Of a stretch of 64,000 bases of DNA, positions 7,614-17,039 are shown piece after piece. This DNA is from an uncultured Bacteroidales bacterium (lineage in GTDB: Bacteria > Bacteroidota > Bacteroidia > Bacteroidales > Bacteroidaceae). Each line of letters opens with the position of its first letter. Position 1 is the first letter of the stretch. A program made the position numbers and the translations under genes. The notes under the pieces are model-generated. The model saw only the letters and a list, made by a program, of their open reading frames with translations. It ran no database searches and had not been told where the DNA came from. The stretch lies in assembly GCA_902801325.1 (NCBI GenBank), contig CADCHQ010000004.1, positions 62,001 to 126,000 of the forward strand. Reading direction: 5' to 3'.

Positions 7614-10151
7614 TTAATATTGCAATTTCACAGCCTTGCCGTTATAGTCAATCGTGCGTGTCTTGTTGCTATAAGGCTCTTTGATGGTAAAGCGACGCGT
7701 TGCAGGCATTCCTTCGTATGAGCCGCGACGACGGTCGATGATAAGTTGTTGCTTGTCCTGATTCCAATGGAAGGTTATGCGCGAACACTTACCCTGCTTA
7801 AAAGCATGACTAACACCATCGTCCTCATAGAGAGTGAAGGTCGCATCTGCTCCAGAGAAGAGCGCAAGCGTGTCGCCTGCCAAAGGAATAATGCTGCCAG
7901 CACGGGCAAAGACAGGAATTGTGGTTTTGTCGACAGGGATGTTGTTGATGTATTGCCCACCTTGGTAATGATTGCCCGTATGCCATTCCGTCCAACCATC
8001 TTTCGTTGGAGGCAGATAAACGCGGCATGTGGTGACATTGGGTTCGGTGATAGGACAGACGAGTAACGAGGGGCCAAACATATATTCTGTCTCCTGCTTT
8101 AAGGCTTCAGCATCGGAGACGAAGTCAAAGACGAGCGGACGCATCATCATACGGCCTTCCTCGCTCACGGCAGCAGCACAACTATATATATAAGGTAGCA
8201 ATCGCTGACGCTCGCGGATACTGTTGGCAATTGTCTTCTCGGCTTCCTCGCCATAGCGCCAAGGTTCGGTGTCACTCATGTATCCGTGTACACGCATGAG
8301 GGGCAGATAGACAGCTGTCTGAATCCAGCGAAGCATGCGCTGGATGTAGTCGGCATTGGTGTATTGGTCGCCCGGACGGAAGAATCCGCCTGCGTCGTAA
8401 GTCCACCAAGGCTGACCTGCCGCCATCATTCCGAGTCCGGCAATAATCTGGCGCTTCAGGGTTACCCAGTCGTTACCCACGTCTCCACTCCACATGGCGG
8501 CACCATATCGCTGTATGCCAGGGAAACCACAACGAGTGAGAATCATGGCACGCTGTTGAGGACGGTCGTGGATGCTGCCTTCATACACCGTGCGATTGAC
8601 GAGTAGGGGATATAGATTGCGAACGCGCTCGCCTGCAATCTTGCCGTTGCCCACACGCCTGCCCGCAAGGTCATCGTTCTCGGGTTCAGTTGCATCCTGC
8701 CACCAGGCGTCGATGCCCGTAGGCAGGAGTCGTTGACTGAAGTGCTTCCAGTAAGCATTGGCAGCATCAGGGTTGAAGAAGTCAATCCATTGTGTCTGAG
8801 GGATGTAATATCCGGCTTCCGTCATTTGTCGCCCGACTTCGCTCTTTTGGTCGATGCGTGACCACACAGAAAGCATGAGTCGGAGGTTCATGGCATGAAG
8901 CGAATCCATCATGGCTCGAGGGTTGGGATAGAACTGTTCGTCGAACTGCATCGCATTCCATCCATATTTGCCCCAATATTGCCAATCCTGTACGAGCATG
9001 TCGAGAGGTATGTTACGCTTCTTGAACTCGTTGGCGGTGTTCAGAATCTCTTCCTGCGAATGGAAACGTTCGCGGCAATGGATGTAGCCCAACGCCCATC
9101 GGGGAATTAGAGGAGAGTTGCCCGTAACGGCATGAAGGGCGTGGGTGATTTCGTCGGGAGAACCAACGAAGATGGTGTAATCGACTGCTTCGGCAACAGG
9201 AGAGCGCAAGGTAGTGGTGGCATCGGTTCGACGCCAGAAGAGCATAGGATGGTCGCCACGTTCGAGTCTTGCTGTGATGGCGTGAGTGCCTGCCTTCAAG
9301 TCAACGATAACGGACGTCGTGGGGGGCAACCACATGTTGCGGACGTCGATAATGTTCTTCCCATCGATGCTGAGATTATGTCGGCGAGCCATGCTCTGCC
9401 CAACGTCGAGCATGAGGGCATATTGTCCATCCTCGGGAACAGTAAGTTCGGCCTGGAAAGAACCAGAGAAGCGTTCCTCTCGACGGCCACCTTCCGTGGT
9501 GGTGACATTAACCACCTCGCGATTCCCGACTTCGCTTGATTGCTGAAGGTTGATGTATGAATCGCAAGGATTGAAATCCACCAAACCATAGTTGTTCCAC
9601 AAGAGACCATAGCCCTTGTTGGAAAGGAACATGGGAATGGAGATCTGCGTGTTGACCTGCGTAAGCCTTCGAGTCAGGTTGCGCACATTGCTATAGCCGT
9701 CCTGGAATTGTCCGAGTCCATAGAGATACTCGCCTTCGGGGGAGTCGAGAGTTAGGCTGGCAATGCCCGTGAGTTCGCCCTGCACGGTAGAGGGCTTGAG
9801 GCTTTGTGCCAGCACGCTGGTAACGACGTTTCCGGATGCATCTTTGACTACGATGCGCCCCGATGTGGGATTGGCCACGAGGCTAAGCGACTTGGTGGCA
9901 AGTGTTATGCTTCCGTCTTTGCCTGCTTTTGCCTTGCAGATGGGACGCTGGTCTTCGGAGACGTAAATCAAGGGCTTGTCGCCCAAAGGCATAGGGCTTA
10001 TGGCAGAAGCCCAAGGTTCGATGTAGCGAACACGAACGGCTTGTTCGCTGAGAGCCTTCAACTCGAGTTTCCCCTTCCCGAAAGTGAATGTCTGAGCACT
10101 TACGAGATGTACTGCAAAGAGCAGGGGAGTAAGTAATAGGATGCGCTTCAT
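7614..10151 (-). CDS. GH31 alpha-glycosidase (alpha-xylosidase/alpha-glucosidase) with PA14-like insert
   Basis: Secreted retaining alpha-glycosidase, 845 residues. Signal peptide at 1-19 (LVSAQ). The N-terminal beta-sandwich is interrupted at about residues 225-310 by a PA14-like domain (GSFQAELTVPEDGQYALML...GTHAITARLE), an arrangement known from bacterial GH31 alpha-xylosidases acting on xyloglucan. The barrel carries the nucleophile Asp486 in WWQDATEPE and the acid Asp556 in MWSGDVGNDW. The C-terminal beta domains follow, without a YDLSGR tail. It starts 9 bases behind the tandem GH43 gene. alpha-Xylosidase is preferred over alpha-glucosidase because of the PA14 insert and context, but this is inference. 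Confidence 0.92.
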   Translation of the reverse strand: MKRILLLTPLLFAVHLVSAQTFTFGKGKLELKALSEQAVRVRYIEPWASAISPMPLGDKPLIYVSEDQRPICKAKAGKDGSITLATKSLSLVANPTSGRIVVKDASGNVVTSVLAQSLKPSTVQGELTGIASLTLDSPEGEYLYGLGQFQDGYSNVRNLTRRLTQVNTQISIPMFLSNKGYGLLWNNYGLVDFNPCDSYINLQQSSEVGNREVVNVTTTEGGRREERFSGSFQAELTVPEDGQYALMLDVGQSMARRHNLSIDGKNIIDVRNMWLPPTTSVIVDLKAGTHAITARLERGDHPMLFWRRTDATTTLRSPVAEAVDYTIFVGSPDEITHALHAVTGNSPLIPRWALGYIHCRERFHSQEEILNTANEFKKRNIPLDMLVQDWQYWGKYGWNAMQFDEQFYPNPRAMMDSLHAMNLRLMLSVWSRIDQKSEVGRQMTEAGYYIPQTQWIDFFNPDAANAYWKHFSQRLLPTGIDAWWQDATEPENDDLAGRRVGNGKIAGERVRNLYPLLVNRTVYEGSIHDRPQQRAMILTRCGFPGIQRYGAAMWSGDVGNDWVTLKRQIIAGLGMMAAGQPWWTYDAGGFFRPGDQYTNADYIQRMLRWIQTAVYLPLMRVHGYMSDTEPWRYGEEAEKTIANSIRERQRLLPYIYSCAAAVSEEGRMMMRPLVFDFVSDAEALKQETEYMFGPSLLVCPITEPNVTTCRVYLPPTKDGWTEWHTGNHYQGGQYINNIPVDKTTIPVFARAGSIIPLAGDTLALFSGADATFTLYEDDGVSHAFKQGKCSRITFHWNQDKQQLIIDRRRGSYEGMPATRRFTIKEPYSNKTRTIDYNGKAVKLQY

Positions 10152-10160
10152 AGGGAGTAA

Positions 10161-12938
10161 TTATTTCTTGAATTGCCACCAATCGAGACGAACGTCGCCT
10201 TTAGCTTCGAGGATGCAGAGATAGAGGTCATGGACACCCGTAGGAATCTTGGACTTAAGCTGGGCAGTGACTTGACGATAGTCGTCGACTGAGCCAGTGG
10301 AATCGATGGTGATGGTGCATAGTTGCTGACCGCCTGCCGAATCGAGGCATACAGCGATAACAGCCTTGGCTTCAGGAGCTGCAGCGGCACTGAGGGTGAA
10401 GGAACGTGGAGCTTTCTTGCCGAAATCAACACTGCGCAGACGGATGTACTCGCCTGCATTCAGGTCATAGACATAAAGATTCTTGTGGCCCGTGCTATAG
10501 GCAAACTGGTCGACAACACTCTTTCCGCGTGCCTTGGACACCAGTTCGCGAGTGCCGGCAATGCCCACCTTCTCTGTGCGTAAGCCGTATCCCCAAGCCA
10601 TTGTCTCTGCTTCTACGCGACGATAAGGATTCAGGTTGCCCACGGGAGTCAATTCCTTGTGGTCGAGCCAATAAGGAACTTCGTTGACAGTGCCATCGGC
10701 ATTGTACGTCATCTCCGCAACACTTACCGAACGGCGCTCGAAGTGATTCTTCGTTTCGAAATGGAGCAGGTCGTAGTCCTGTCCGAAGAGGTAGGTTTTA
10801 CCCTTGAAGTCGGCAATACCCGGATGGTTGCCCCTGTCGCGTGGGGTGGGGGCCATCAGATAGCCTTTGCATTGCCAGGGCCCTTGCGGAGAATCACTCA
10901 TCGCATAGCCAATGCCTTCAGGACAGCAAGTCGATGCGTATGCGAGATACCAATGATTATTGCGTTCGTAGAGCCAAGGACCTTCCTGATAGTGATCGAT
11001 GTGATAGTCGAGCTTCACGATGTCACCTTCCGTAGAAATCATGTCTTTGCCCAAGCGCACATAGTAGGTGTTGGGATTGCCCCAGTACATCCATGCTTGT
11101 CCTTCCTTATCTATATATACGGTCGGGTCGATGTCGTCCCAATGCTCGCGTTGCCAAACCAGAGGCTTGCCCAACGGATCTTTGAATGGTCCGTAAGGAG
11201 AGTCGGCAACCAGCACACCAATGCCGTGTCCGTGGAGCGGACAATAGAGATAGTACTTGCCATTGCGCTCTACACATTGAACAGCCCATGCACCATTGTC
11301 TCGACCGCGCCAACTGAAGTCGCGAAGCGAAGCCACAGGCCCGTGGTCGGTCCAGTTCACCATGTCGGTGGTGGAATAGAGAAGCCAGTCGTACATAAAG
11401 AAACCGGCCGAGCTGCGCTCGCGTGCATCCATGATTTCGTCGGCATGGGAGTCGTGGCTAACATATAAGAATAAGGTATCGCCAATGACCAGCGGAGAGG
11501 GATCGGCGGTGTAGTGCGTTTGCAGGATGGGCAGGTTCAGGTTCTTCTCCTCGTCCAACTGCCACCAGTCGAGATTGAAGAGATGAGGCCCCTTGCGTCC
11601 GTGAAAGGTGAGATACAGGTCGTGAACACCTGTAGCGATGCGAGGCAGGAAGGTGTCGAAGGTTCTCCATTGTTCCCAACCGCCAGTTCCGGTGATTTCA
11701 ACAGTACCCAGACGCAAACCACGCACGCTGTCGATGTGCAGTTCGATAGTGCCCCCACGCAAGGCAGAAGCCGCTCTGACGGTGAACTTCCTTGCTCCAA
11801 AGGCGCCGAGGTCAACGCTTTGCAACTTTATCCAATCGCCATTGTGAATGTCACTGACATATACACCTGTTTGGTCGTTATGTGTGGTGTGAACTCCCTT
11901 TGAGAACGCCATCGTTTCGGCCTCGACACGACGGAAGGGACAGAAGTTTGCGATGGGCTTCACACCCTCTCTCGTAGGAGTGATGGTGGGGAACTTGCCG
12001 TCGGCAGTATATTGGAATTCCTCGACAGACGTGCTTCTGCCAAAGCCTCCGCCACCGGGCAACCAACCTGTGTGGTAGAAGAAATAGCTGTGACCGCGGA
12101 AGTCCGTCACTCCACAGTGGTTCGTGAAGGAATCCGTGCCTCCAAGCGGCATAATCTCGCCCTCATAGTGCCAAGGACCGAGTGGGTTGTCGGCCGAAGA
12201 GTAAGCGATGTGCTCAGGCACTCCACCTGCGGCGTAGAGCAAGAGCCAACGGTTGTTGCGCTGCATCAGCCAAGGACCTTCGACGTATGAGTCGCGATAC
12301 TTCTTGCCCTTCTCCCTCTGGTTCATCAGAGGCGAACCGAAACCTTCCTCCGTCATGTCGATGAGGTGGACGTCGCCCTTCGTGTGTATCATGTCGTCTT
12401 GCAACTCGAGTGCATAGACACGAGGATTACCCCACATGACCCAGGCTTGTCCTGTCTTCTCATCAATCCATACGGTCGGGTCGATGTGATCCCACGAACC
12501 ATTCTCGTAGAGCGGGCGTCCGAGAGCGTCGCGATAAGGACCTTCCGGACGATTGGCAACTGCTACGCCAATGGCCATTCCGCCAGACAATTTGGAGTGG
12601 GCGCAGATGTACCAATAGAACTTCCCGTTGCGTTCGATGCACTGACTGGCCCATGCGCGGTCGTCGGCCCAAGAGAAACTCTCCAAAGCCAAGGGCGAGC
12701 CGTGATCCGTCCAGTTGACCATGTCGCGTGTGGAATAGACGCGCCACTCCTGCATCCAGAAGAAGTCGGCCTTGTCCTCATCGTGCCCTGTGAAGACATA
12801 AAGCACAGAATCGCCGACGGACAAAGGTGCAGGGTCGGTGGTAAAGCAGGTTTGTACAATGGGGTTTTGCGCTTGAAGCGTCGATGCTGCTGTCATGAAC
12901 AGCAACATAAGCAGTCTTACTCTTCTAAAGTTTGCCAT
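10161..12938 (-). CDS. Tandem GH43 enzyme: GH43-CBM6-GH43-CBM6
   Basis: Secreted 925-residue enzyme with two complete GH43 propellers, each followed by a CBM6-like domain. After the signal peptide (LQAQ, about residue 24), module 1 has TDPAP (base Asp), DHIDPTVW (pKa-modulating Asp) and YVEGPWL (acid Glu). Its CBM6 begins FRRVEAETMAFSKGV near residue 335. Module 2 repeats the pattern: ADPSP, DDIDPTVY and YQEGPWL, with a CBM6 starting YRRVEAETMAWGYGL. Both catalytic triads appear intact. Likely arabinofuranosidase or xylosidase activity on arabinoxylan or arabinan. It is the first gene of the GH43-GH31-GH27-GH84 operon; a TAACTTTG box lies 30 bases upstream. Confidence 0.92.
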   Translation of the reverse strand: MANFRRVRLLMLLFMTAASTLQAQNPIVQTCFTTDPAPLSVGDSVLYVFTGHDEDKADFFWMQEWRVYSTRDMVNWTDHGSPLALESFSWADDRAWASQCIERNGKFYWYICAHSKLSGGMAIGVAVANRPEGPYRDALGRPLYENGSWDHIDPTVWIDEKTGQAWVMWGNPRVYALELQDDMIHTKGDVHLIDMTEEGFGSPLMNQREKGKKYRDSYVEGPWLMQRNNRWLLLYAAGGVPEHIAYSSADNPLGPWHYEGEIMPLGGTDSFTNHCGVTDFRGHSYFFYHTGWLPGGGGFGRSTSVEEFQYTADGKFPTITPTREGVKPIANFCPFRRVEAETMAFSKGVHTTHNDQTGVYVSDIHNGDWIKLQSVDLGAFGARKFTVRAASALRGGTIELHIDSVRGLRLGTVEITGTGGWEQWRTFDTFLPRIATGVHDLYLTFHGRKGPHLFNLDWWQLDEEKNLNLPILQTHYTADPSPLVIGDTLFLYVSHDSHADEIMDARERSSAGFFMYDWLLYSTTDMVNWTDHGPVASLRDFSWRGRDNGAWAVQCVERNGKYYLYCPLHGHGIGVLVADSPYGPFKDPLGKPLVWQREHWDDIDPTVYIDKEGQAWMYWGNPNTYYVRLGKDMISTEGDIVKLDYHIDHYQEGPWLYERNNHWYLAYASTCCPEGIGYAMSDSPQGPWQCKGYLMAPTPRDRGNHPGIADFKGKTYLFGQDYDLLHFETKNHFERRSVSVAEMTYNADGTVNEVPYWLDHKELTPVGNLNPYRRVEAETMAWGYGLRTEKVGIAGTRELVSKARGKSVVDQFAYSTGHKNLYVYDLNAGEYIRLRSVDFGKKAPRSFTLSAAAAPEAKAVIAVCLDSAGGQQLCTITIDSTGSVDDYRQVTAQLKSKIPTGVHDLYLCILEAKGDVRLDWWQFKK

Positions 12939-12968
12939 ATGAAATGATAGTTAGTTTGTTTTCAATGG

Positions 12969-12976
12969 CAAAGTTA
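12969..12976 (-). promoter_or_regulatory. -7 box for the GH43-GH31-GH27-GH84 operon
   Basis: TAACTTTG on the minus strand, matching TAnnTTTG, about 30 bases before the tandem GH43 start. No good -33 box was found at the usual distance. Confidence 0.5.
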
Positions 12977-13044
12977 GCGAATAACCTTGTTGGCCTTTAT
13001 GACTTTTGTTCCAAAGACTTTTGTGTTTGTCTCATTTGACTCCT

Positions 13045-13848
13045 TTACACCAAATCAAACACGCCTGTCGGTGTCTGCCGGTTCAGAATCTCAAGGCCAA
13101 AGTCAGCTCCCGCCACAATGCCGTAACTGCGCAATACAGCCTCGACGGTCTTGCGAGCCAGTTCGGGATGATTGTTTTCTTCACTTAGGTGGCACAACCA
13201 CACTTCGCGCAACACGGGAGATGCATAGGTGATGAGGGCATCGGCGCACTGGCGGTTCGACAAGTGTCCGCGTGACGAACGAATGCGCGTCTTCAGGTAG
13301 TTGGGATAAGGCCCTTGCTGCAGCATCTCTTCATCGTGATTGGCTTCCAGCACCAGGTAATTGGCCTCGCCAATAGCTTCAGCCACAGCCGGAGTTATCT
13401 CTCCCACATCGGTGGCCAGACAGAAGGTGATGTCGCCCTGTTTGATGCGATATCCCACGCAGTCGCTGCTGTCGTGCGAAACCTCGAATGGCGTGATTTG
13501 AAGGTCGCCAATGAGCATCGTCTCGCCTTTGTACAGATAGCGTCGGCTGGCTTCTGTCACCTTCGAAGTCGTGCAATAGTTGTTGTTGATGCCTATGTGC
13601 ACCTTCTCTGTGGCATAGATGAGTTTCCCGTAGTCGTTGGCCAGACTGCCAACGGCCTTAATGTGGTCGGCATGGTCGTGGGTAATGAAGATGCCGTCAA
13701 TAGCCTCTATCGAGAATCCATAATCGCGCAACGTTGTCTTGAGCGTTCGCACTGGGATGCCGGCATCTATGAGTATACTACATTTTTCGCTCTTGAGGTA
13801 ATAGCAGTTCCCACTACTGCCACTCCCCAAGCATAAGAATTTTATCAT
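13045..13848 (-). CDS. WalJ/YycJ-like MBL-fold metallohydrolase
   Basis: Cytoplasmic metallo-beta-lactamase-fold hydrolase, about 267 residues, related to YycJ/WalJ, thought to be a DNA exonuclease-type enzyme. The start IKFLCLGSGSSGNCYYL, the metal motif THDHADH (HxHxDH), FEVSHDS, ATDVG and the C-terminal CHLSEENN support the family. I start at 13848: a TATCTTTG promoter at 13869-13876 covers the longer alternative start at 13869. Divergent from the following lipoprotein gene; no operon partner. Confidence 0.88.
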   Translation of the reverse strand: MIKFLCLGSGSSGNCYYLKSEKCSILIDAGIPVRTLKTTLRDYGFSIEAIDGIFITHDHADHIKAVGSLANDYGKLIYATEKVHIGINNNYCTTSKVTEASRRYLYKGETMLIGDLQITPFEVSHDSSDCVGYRIKQGDITFCLATDVGEITPAVAEAIGEANYLVLEANHDEEMLQQGPYPNYLKTRIRSSRGHLSNRQCADALITYASPVLREVWLCHLSEENNHPELARKTVEAVLRSYGIVAGADFGLEILNRQTPTGVFDLV

Positions 13849-13868
13849 TGGGTTAGTTATTTTCACCA

Positions 13869-13876
13869 CAAAGATA
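13869..13876 (-). promoter_or_regulatory. -7 box for the MBL hydrolase gene
   Basis: TATCTTTG on the minus strand, 20 bases before the ATG at 13848. It decides against the in-frame ATG at 13869. Confidence 0.65.
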
Positions 13877-13918
13877 CAATATTAAATTAAAAAAGAAAAA
13901 TTAAAGATTAAAAATTAC

Positions 13919-13926
13919 TATCTTTG
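13919..13926 (+). promoter_or_regulatory. -7 box for the small lipoprotein gene
   Basis: TATCTTTG, 10-20 bases before the two possible start codons at 13937 and 13946. Divergent from the box at 13869. Confidence 0.65.
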
Positions 13927-13945
13927 CGAATGTAAAATGTTCCTT

Positions 13946-14362
13946 ATGAGTCGAAACCTGTTATTTTTCTTGCTTGCCTTCGTGTTTGCAACATCTTGCA
14001 GTCGAGATAGTGACCCTGAGCAGATAGCCGAGCGATTCCTGGCTTCCTACCTTGATTGTGACTTCTCTCGTGCCACCAAGTTGGCGACGGAGGAAATGAA
14101 GGACGCTGTCAGTTGGTGTGCGTCGAACCTGACACAAGCCGACCTTGATGTACTGAACGCGAGGGAAATGCCTGTGGAGGTGGAGGTTGATGATTTGGAG
14201 TCGTTTGCCGATTCGTGCGTCGTTACGCTTAAGGCCAGCAATGCTTTGTTGGCAGACAGCATAGGTTCGACTGCCCGTGTGGGAGATGCGCGTTTCCGCA
14301 TGATACTGCGCAAAGGAAAGGGCAGCAACTGGAAGGTTGCCACCCTTGTTCCTATTTCCTAA
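13946..14362 (+). CDS. Small lipoprotein, DUF4878-like
   Basis: Predicted lipoprotein of 138 residues (start at 13946; an ATG at 13937 is possible). The signal sequence SRNLLFFLLAFVFATSC ends in a lipobox-like ATSC. The mature part begins DSDPEQIAERFLASYLDCDFSRATKLATEEM, a helical pattern followed by a beta-strand core ending WKVATLVP, typical of the DUF4878/NTF2-like lipoproteins common in Bacteroidales. No enzyme residues are recognised. Single-gene unit with its own promoter. Confidence 0.7.
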   Translation: MSRNLLFFLLAFVFATSCSRDSDPEQIAERFLASYLDCDFSRATKLATEEMKDAVSWCASNLTQADLDVLNAREMPVEVEVDDLESFADSCVVTLKASNALLADSIGSTARVGDARFRMILRKGKGSNWKVATLVPIS

Positions 14363-14429
14363 TTTGTATTGTATTTAACCCTTTGCCAGATTGCCCGAAC
14401 GCCGATGCCCGATTGGACAATCTCTCAGG

Positions 14430-14588
14430 TCTTCTTGTGCAATCCCTTAGGCCTTATTGAATAATCCCTTAGGCCTTCTTGTGCAATCCCTTAGGCCTTC
14501 TTGATTTGCACCTTAGGCTCGATGCGTCTCGAATATAGGTTCGATTGCCTTCGAACCTAGGCTCAAAGTGTCTCGAACCTAGGCTCGA
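14430..14588. repeat. CCTTAGG/CCTAGG repeat cluster
   Basis: At least six copies of CCTTAGG or CCTAGG, some inside the repeated phrase 'cttgtgcaatcccttaggcc' and later 'tctcgaacctaggctcgaa', fill the gap between the small lipoprotein and the end of GH127. No gene is visible in the 234-base gap. Confidence 0.75.
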
Positions 14589-14596
14589 AGAATCAT

Positions 14597-17020
14597 CTAT
14601 TCTACTTCCCACTCATAGAGACCTGCCGACTTGTCCTTGTTGATTTGCACTTCCAACTTCACGGCTGTGGTCTCAACGGGGTCGAAGTTCACGGTGCAGG
14701 GAACTCCCTTCTGCACGGGATACTGGTCGGGATTGGACACTTCCTTCCACTCTCCTTCGCCATCCTTGTAGTAAAGCTTCCAGCTATCGGGAATCTTACA
14801 GCCTTGCCAAGGTTGGTCGTCATACCAATAAACGGTGCTTCTCTGGATGGTTGCCTTCTCAGCAAAGGTGTAAGTTATCCACTCCGTAGAACCCTGCTTT
14901 GGCCACCAGTGTGTGTAGGGGATAGAGCGGTCGTTTGCGTTCTTGGGAATAAGGCGGTCGTTGATGCTGCTCAATGAGGGGATTCGTGACGAAGTCCCGA
15001 CCTTACTCTTCGAAGCAAGGGTGGGGGGAACAGCAGGCCTCGTGGATCTCAACTGCCAAGGAAGCCACACCATCATGCGGCCCGGTCCTCTGTGGTTCCA
15101 AGCATAGTAGGGGATGAGTTTCAGACGCACGTCTTTCGTCGAGAGCTTGCCGTCTTGGTCGAAGTTAAGTATCTGTGCGTCAGTCGTCAAGGTGTTCAGG
15201 GGAACGGTCAGAGACGCAGTCTTAACCGTAAATTGTTCCTTGTTCATCGTGAACTGAGGACGCTGGTTCAGCAGGATGCTTCCAAGGTCGAAATCGTTGT
15301 CTGGCCATTCGGCACAGTAGACGATAGGACCTCTTTCGATAGCCACGCGGCCTTGGTCGGCAGAAACCATTTCTGAAGCAGTAACCAGACGGGGTTCCAT
15401 GTCGAAGTGAATCTCCACCTTGTCGCCCTTCTTCCACTTTCTGTCGATGCCCAGATAACCGTTTTCTAATTGACCATTAACCAGTTGACCATTGACCTTT
15501 ACTTGATATCCAAGCCTTTTGGTGTCGGCATAAGAGTAGAGGTCGCTTGGCACCACCTTGTTCTGCACCCATCCGGGAATGCGAATGCGAAGGCGGAAGT
15601 TGCCTGCCTTGTTCTTGTCGACGCTGAGCACGATATTGCCTTCCCAGGGGTAGTTGGTTTCCTGGCGAAGCACTACCTCCTTACCCATCACCTTGAGCGT
15701 GGCAGTGTTGCCTCCGAAGAGGTTGACATAGAGGTCGCGCTCGTGTGTCTGGTAGAAGTAACCCGGAACAGAGGGGATGAAGCGACAGATGTTCGACGGA
15801 CAGCAAGCACAGCCAAACCAAGCCTGACGCTGATGCTGACCCATCGACTCCAGTGGGTTGGGGTAGAAGAAGGCTCCGCCGTCGAGCGACACGCCGGAGA
15901 TGACTCCGTTGTAGAGCGTGCGTTCGAGCACGTCGTAATACTTCGACTCGCCGTGCAGTAGGAAGAGACGATGGTTGACGTACACGTTGCCGATGGCGGC
16001 ACAAGTCTCGCAGTAAGCCGACATGTTGGGCAGTTCGTAGTTCCGGCCAAAAGCTTCACCGCTCGACGTGCTTCCGATACCGCCAGTGATGTACATCTTC
16101 TTACCTACGATGTTCTCCCAGATGCGGTCGATGGCTTGGATGTATGCCTTGTCGCCAGTAAGCGCGGCAACGTCGGCCATACCTGAATACATGTATGCTG
16201 CACGAACGGCGTGTCCTACGGCTTCGTCTTGTTCGATGACGGGTTTGTGGGCTTGCGAGTAGTCGTGAACGATGGTGGTCTTGCCTCTGTAGTCAAGCAG
16301 GAACTTGGCCTCGTCCAGATACTTCTTCTCGCCAGTAACGGTGTAGAGCTTTGCAAGTGCCATTTCAGGAATCTGATGGCCTGGAACTACGCAAGCCTGA
16401 CCGGGATTGGGACCAACCTCGCGACAAACGCAGTCGGCATAGCGAATGGCAATGTCGAGGAACGTGCGTTCGCCAGTAGCCTGATAGTGGGCAATAGCTC
16501 CCTCCACCATGTGTCCGAGGTTGTAGAGTTCGTGACTTAGGTCTTCTTCCTTCACCCAACGCTTCGGACCGCTCCACTCGTGCGGATGCTTGGGATTCAT
16601 GGTGCGGGCTGTGTAGAGGTAGCCGTCGGGCTCCTGGGCCGAGGCCACGATGGCCAGCACGCTGTCGATGTATGCCTTCAGCTTCTTGTCGGGATAGGTC
16701 TGCAGCAGATAACTGGCACCTTCGATGGTCTTATAGACATCGGTGTCGTCGAACGAGTATCCGCCAACCTTCACGTCACTGGTGTCCTCGCCTTTCAGTT
16801 GACGGGCAGCAATCTCGAAGTTCTTGTAACGTCCTTCGCTTTCGCATTTCGAGAAGGCCAAGGGAATTGTTACATCACGGCTTGCCTGCAGTCGTTGACC
16901 CCAGAACGTGCCTTGCTCGATGCTTACGCTTGTGAACGGCACAGGCTGGATGGGATAGCTTTGGCCATAAGCCGAAAGCATGAACGCAAAACTAAGAATG
17001 ATAAAAGCAAAACGTTTCAT
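14597..17020 (-). CDS. GH127 beta-L-arabinofuranosidase-like protein
   Basis: Secreted protein of about 807 residues acting on beta-L-arabinofuranosides, as in plant extensins and arabinans. I start at 17020 (KRFAFIILSFAFMLSAYGQ, a clear signal peptide) rather than 17086. The (alpha/alpha)6 core carries YCETCAAIGN (catalytic Glu, metal Cys) and CACCPSNICR (Cys-Cys motif with the nucleophile-type cysteine), as in HypBA1. The C-terminal beta domain carries THWWPKQGSTEWITYTF and W-Y-DD motifs. Two oddities: a repetitive stretch KVNGQLVNGQLENG at 15465-15500 that matches an intergenic phrase repeat, and a Pro/Ser-rich stretch RPAVPPTLASKSKVGTSS near 14990-15050. It lies 19 bases after ettA, possibly in one transcript. 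Confidence 0.9.
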   Translation of the reverse strand: MKRFAFIILSFAFMLSAYGQSYPIQPVPFTSVSIEQGTFWGQRLQASRDVTIPLAFSKCESEGRYKNFEIAARQLKGEDTSDVKVGGYSFDDTDVYKTIEGASYLLQTYPDKKLKAYIDSVLAIVASAQEPDGYLYTARTMNPKHPHEWSGPKRWVKEEDLSHELYNLGHMVEGAIAHYQATGERTFLDIAIRYADCVCREVGPNPGQACVVPGHQIPEMALAKLYTVTGEKKYLDEAKFLLDYRGKTTIVHDYSQAHKPVIEQDEAVGHAVRAAYMYSGMADVAALTGDKAYIQAIDRIWENIVGKKMYITGGIGSTSSGEAFGRNYELPNMSAYCETCAAIGNVYVNHRLFLLHGESKYYDVLERTLYNGVISGVSLDGGAFFYPNPLESMGQHQRQAWFGCACCPSNICRFIPSVPGYFYQTHERDLYVNLFGGNTATLKVMGKEVVLRQETNYPWEGNIVLSVDKNKAGNFRLRIRIPGWVQNKVVPSDLYSYADTKRLGYQVKVNGQLVNGQLENGYLGIDRKWKKGDKVEIHFDMEPRLVTASEMVSADQGRVAIERGPIVYCAEWPDNDFDLGSILLNQRPQFTMNKEQFTVKTASLTVPLNTLTTDAQILNFDQDGKLSTKDVRLKLIPYYAWNHRGPGRMMVWLPWQLRSTRPAVPPTLASKSKVGTSSRIPSLSSINDRLIPKNANDRSIPYTHWWPKQGSTEWITYTFAEKATIQRSTVYWYDDQPWQGCKIPDSWKLYYKDGEGEWKEVSNPDQYPVQKGVPCTVNFDPVETTAVKLEVQINKDKSAGLYEWEVE

Positions 17021-17039
17021 AGTGTATGTTGATTTAATG

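Noticed and set aside
14990-15050. REPIN insertion in GH127
   Set aside because: Some resemblance ('gtcccgacc...gggtgggggg'), but the palindrome is weak; reported only as an odd stretch in the gene entry.
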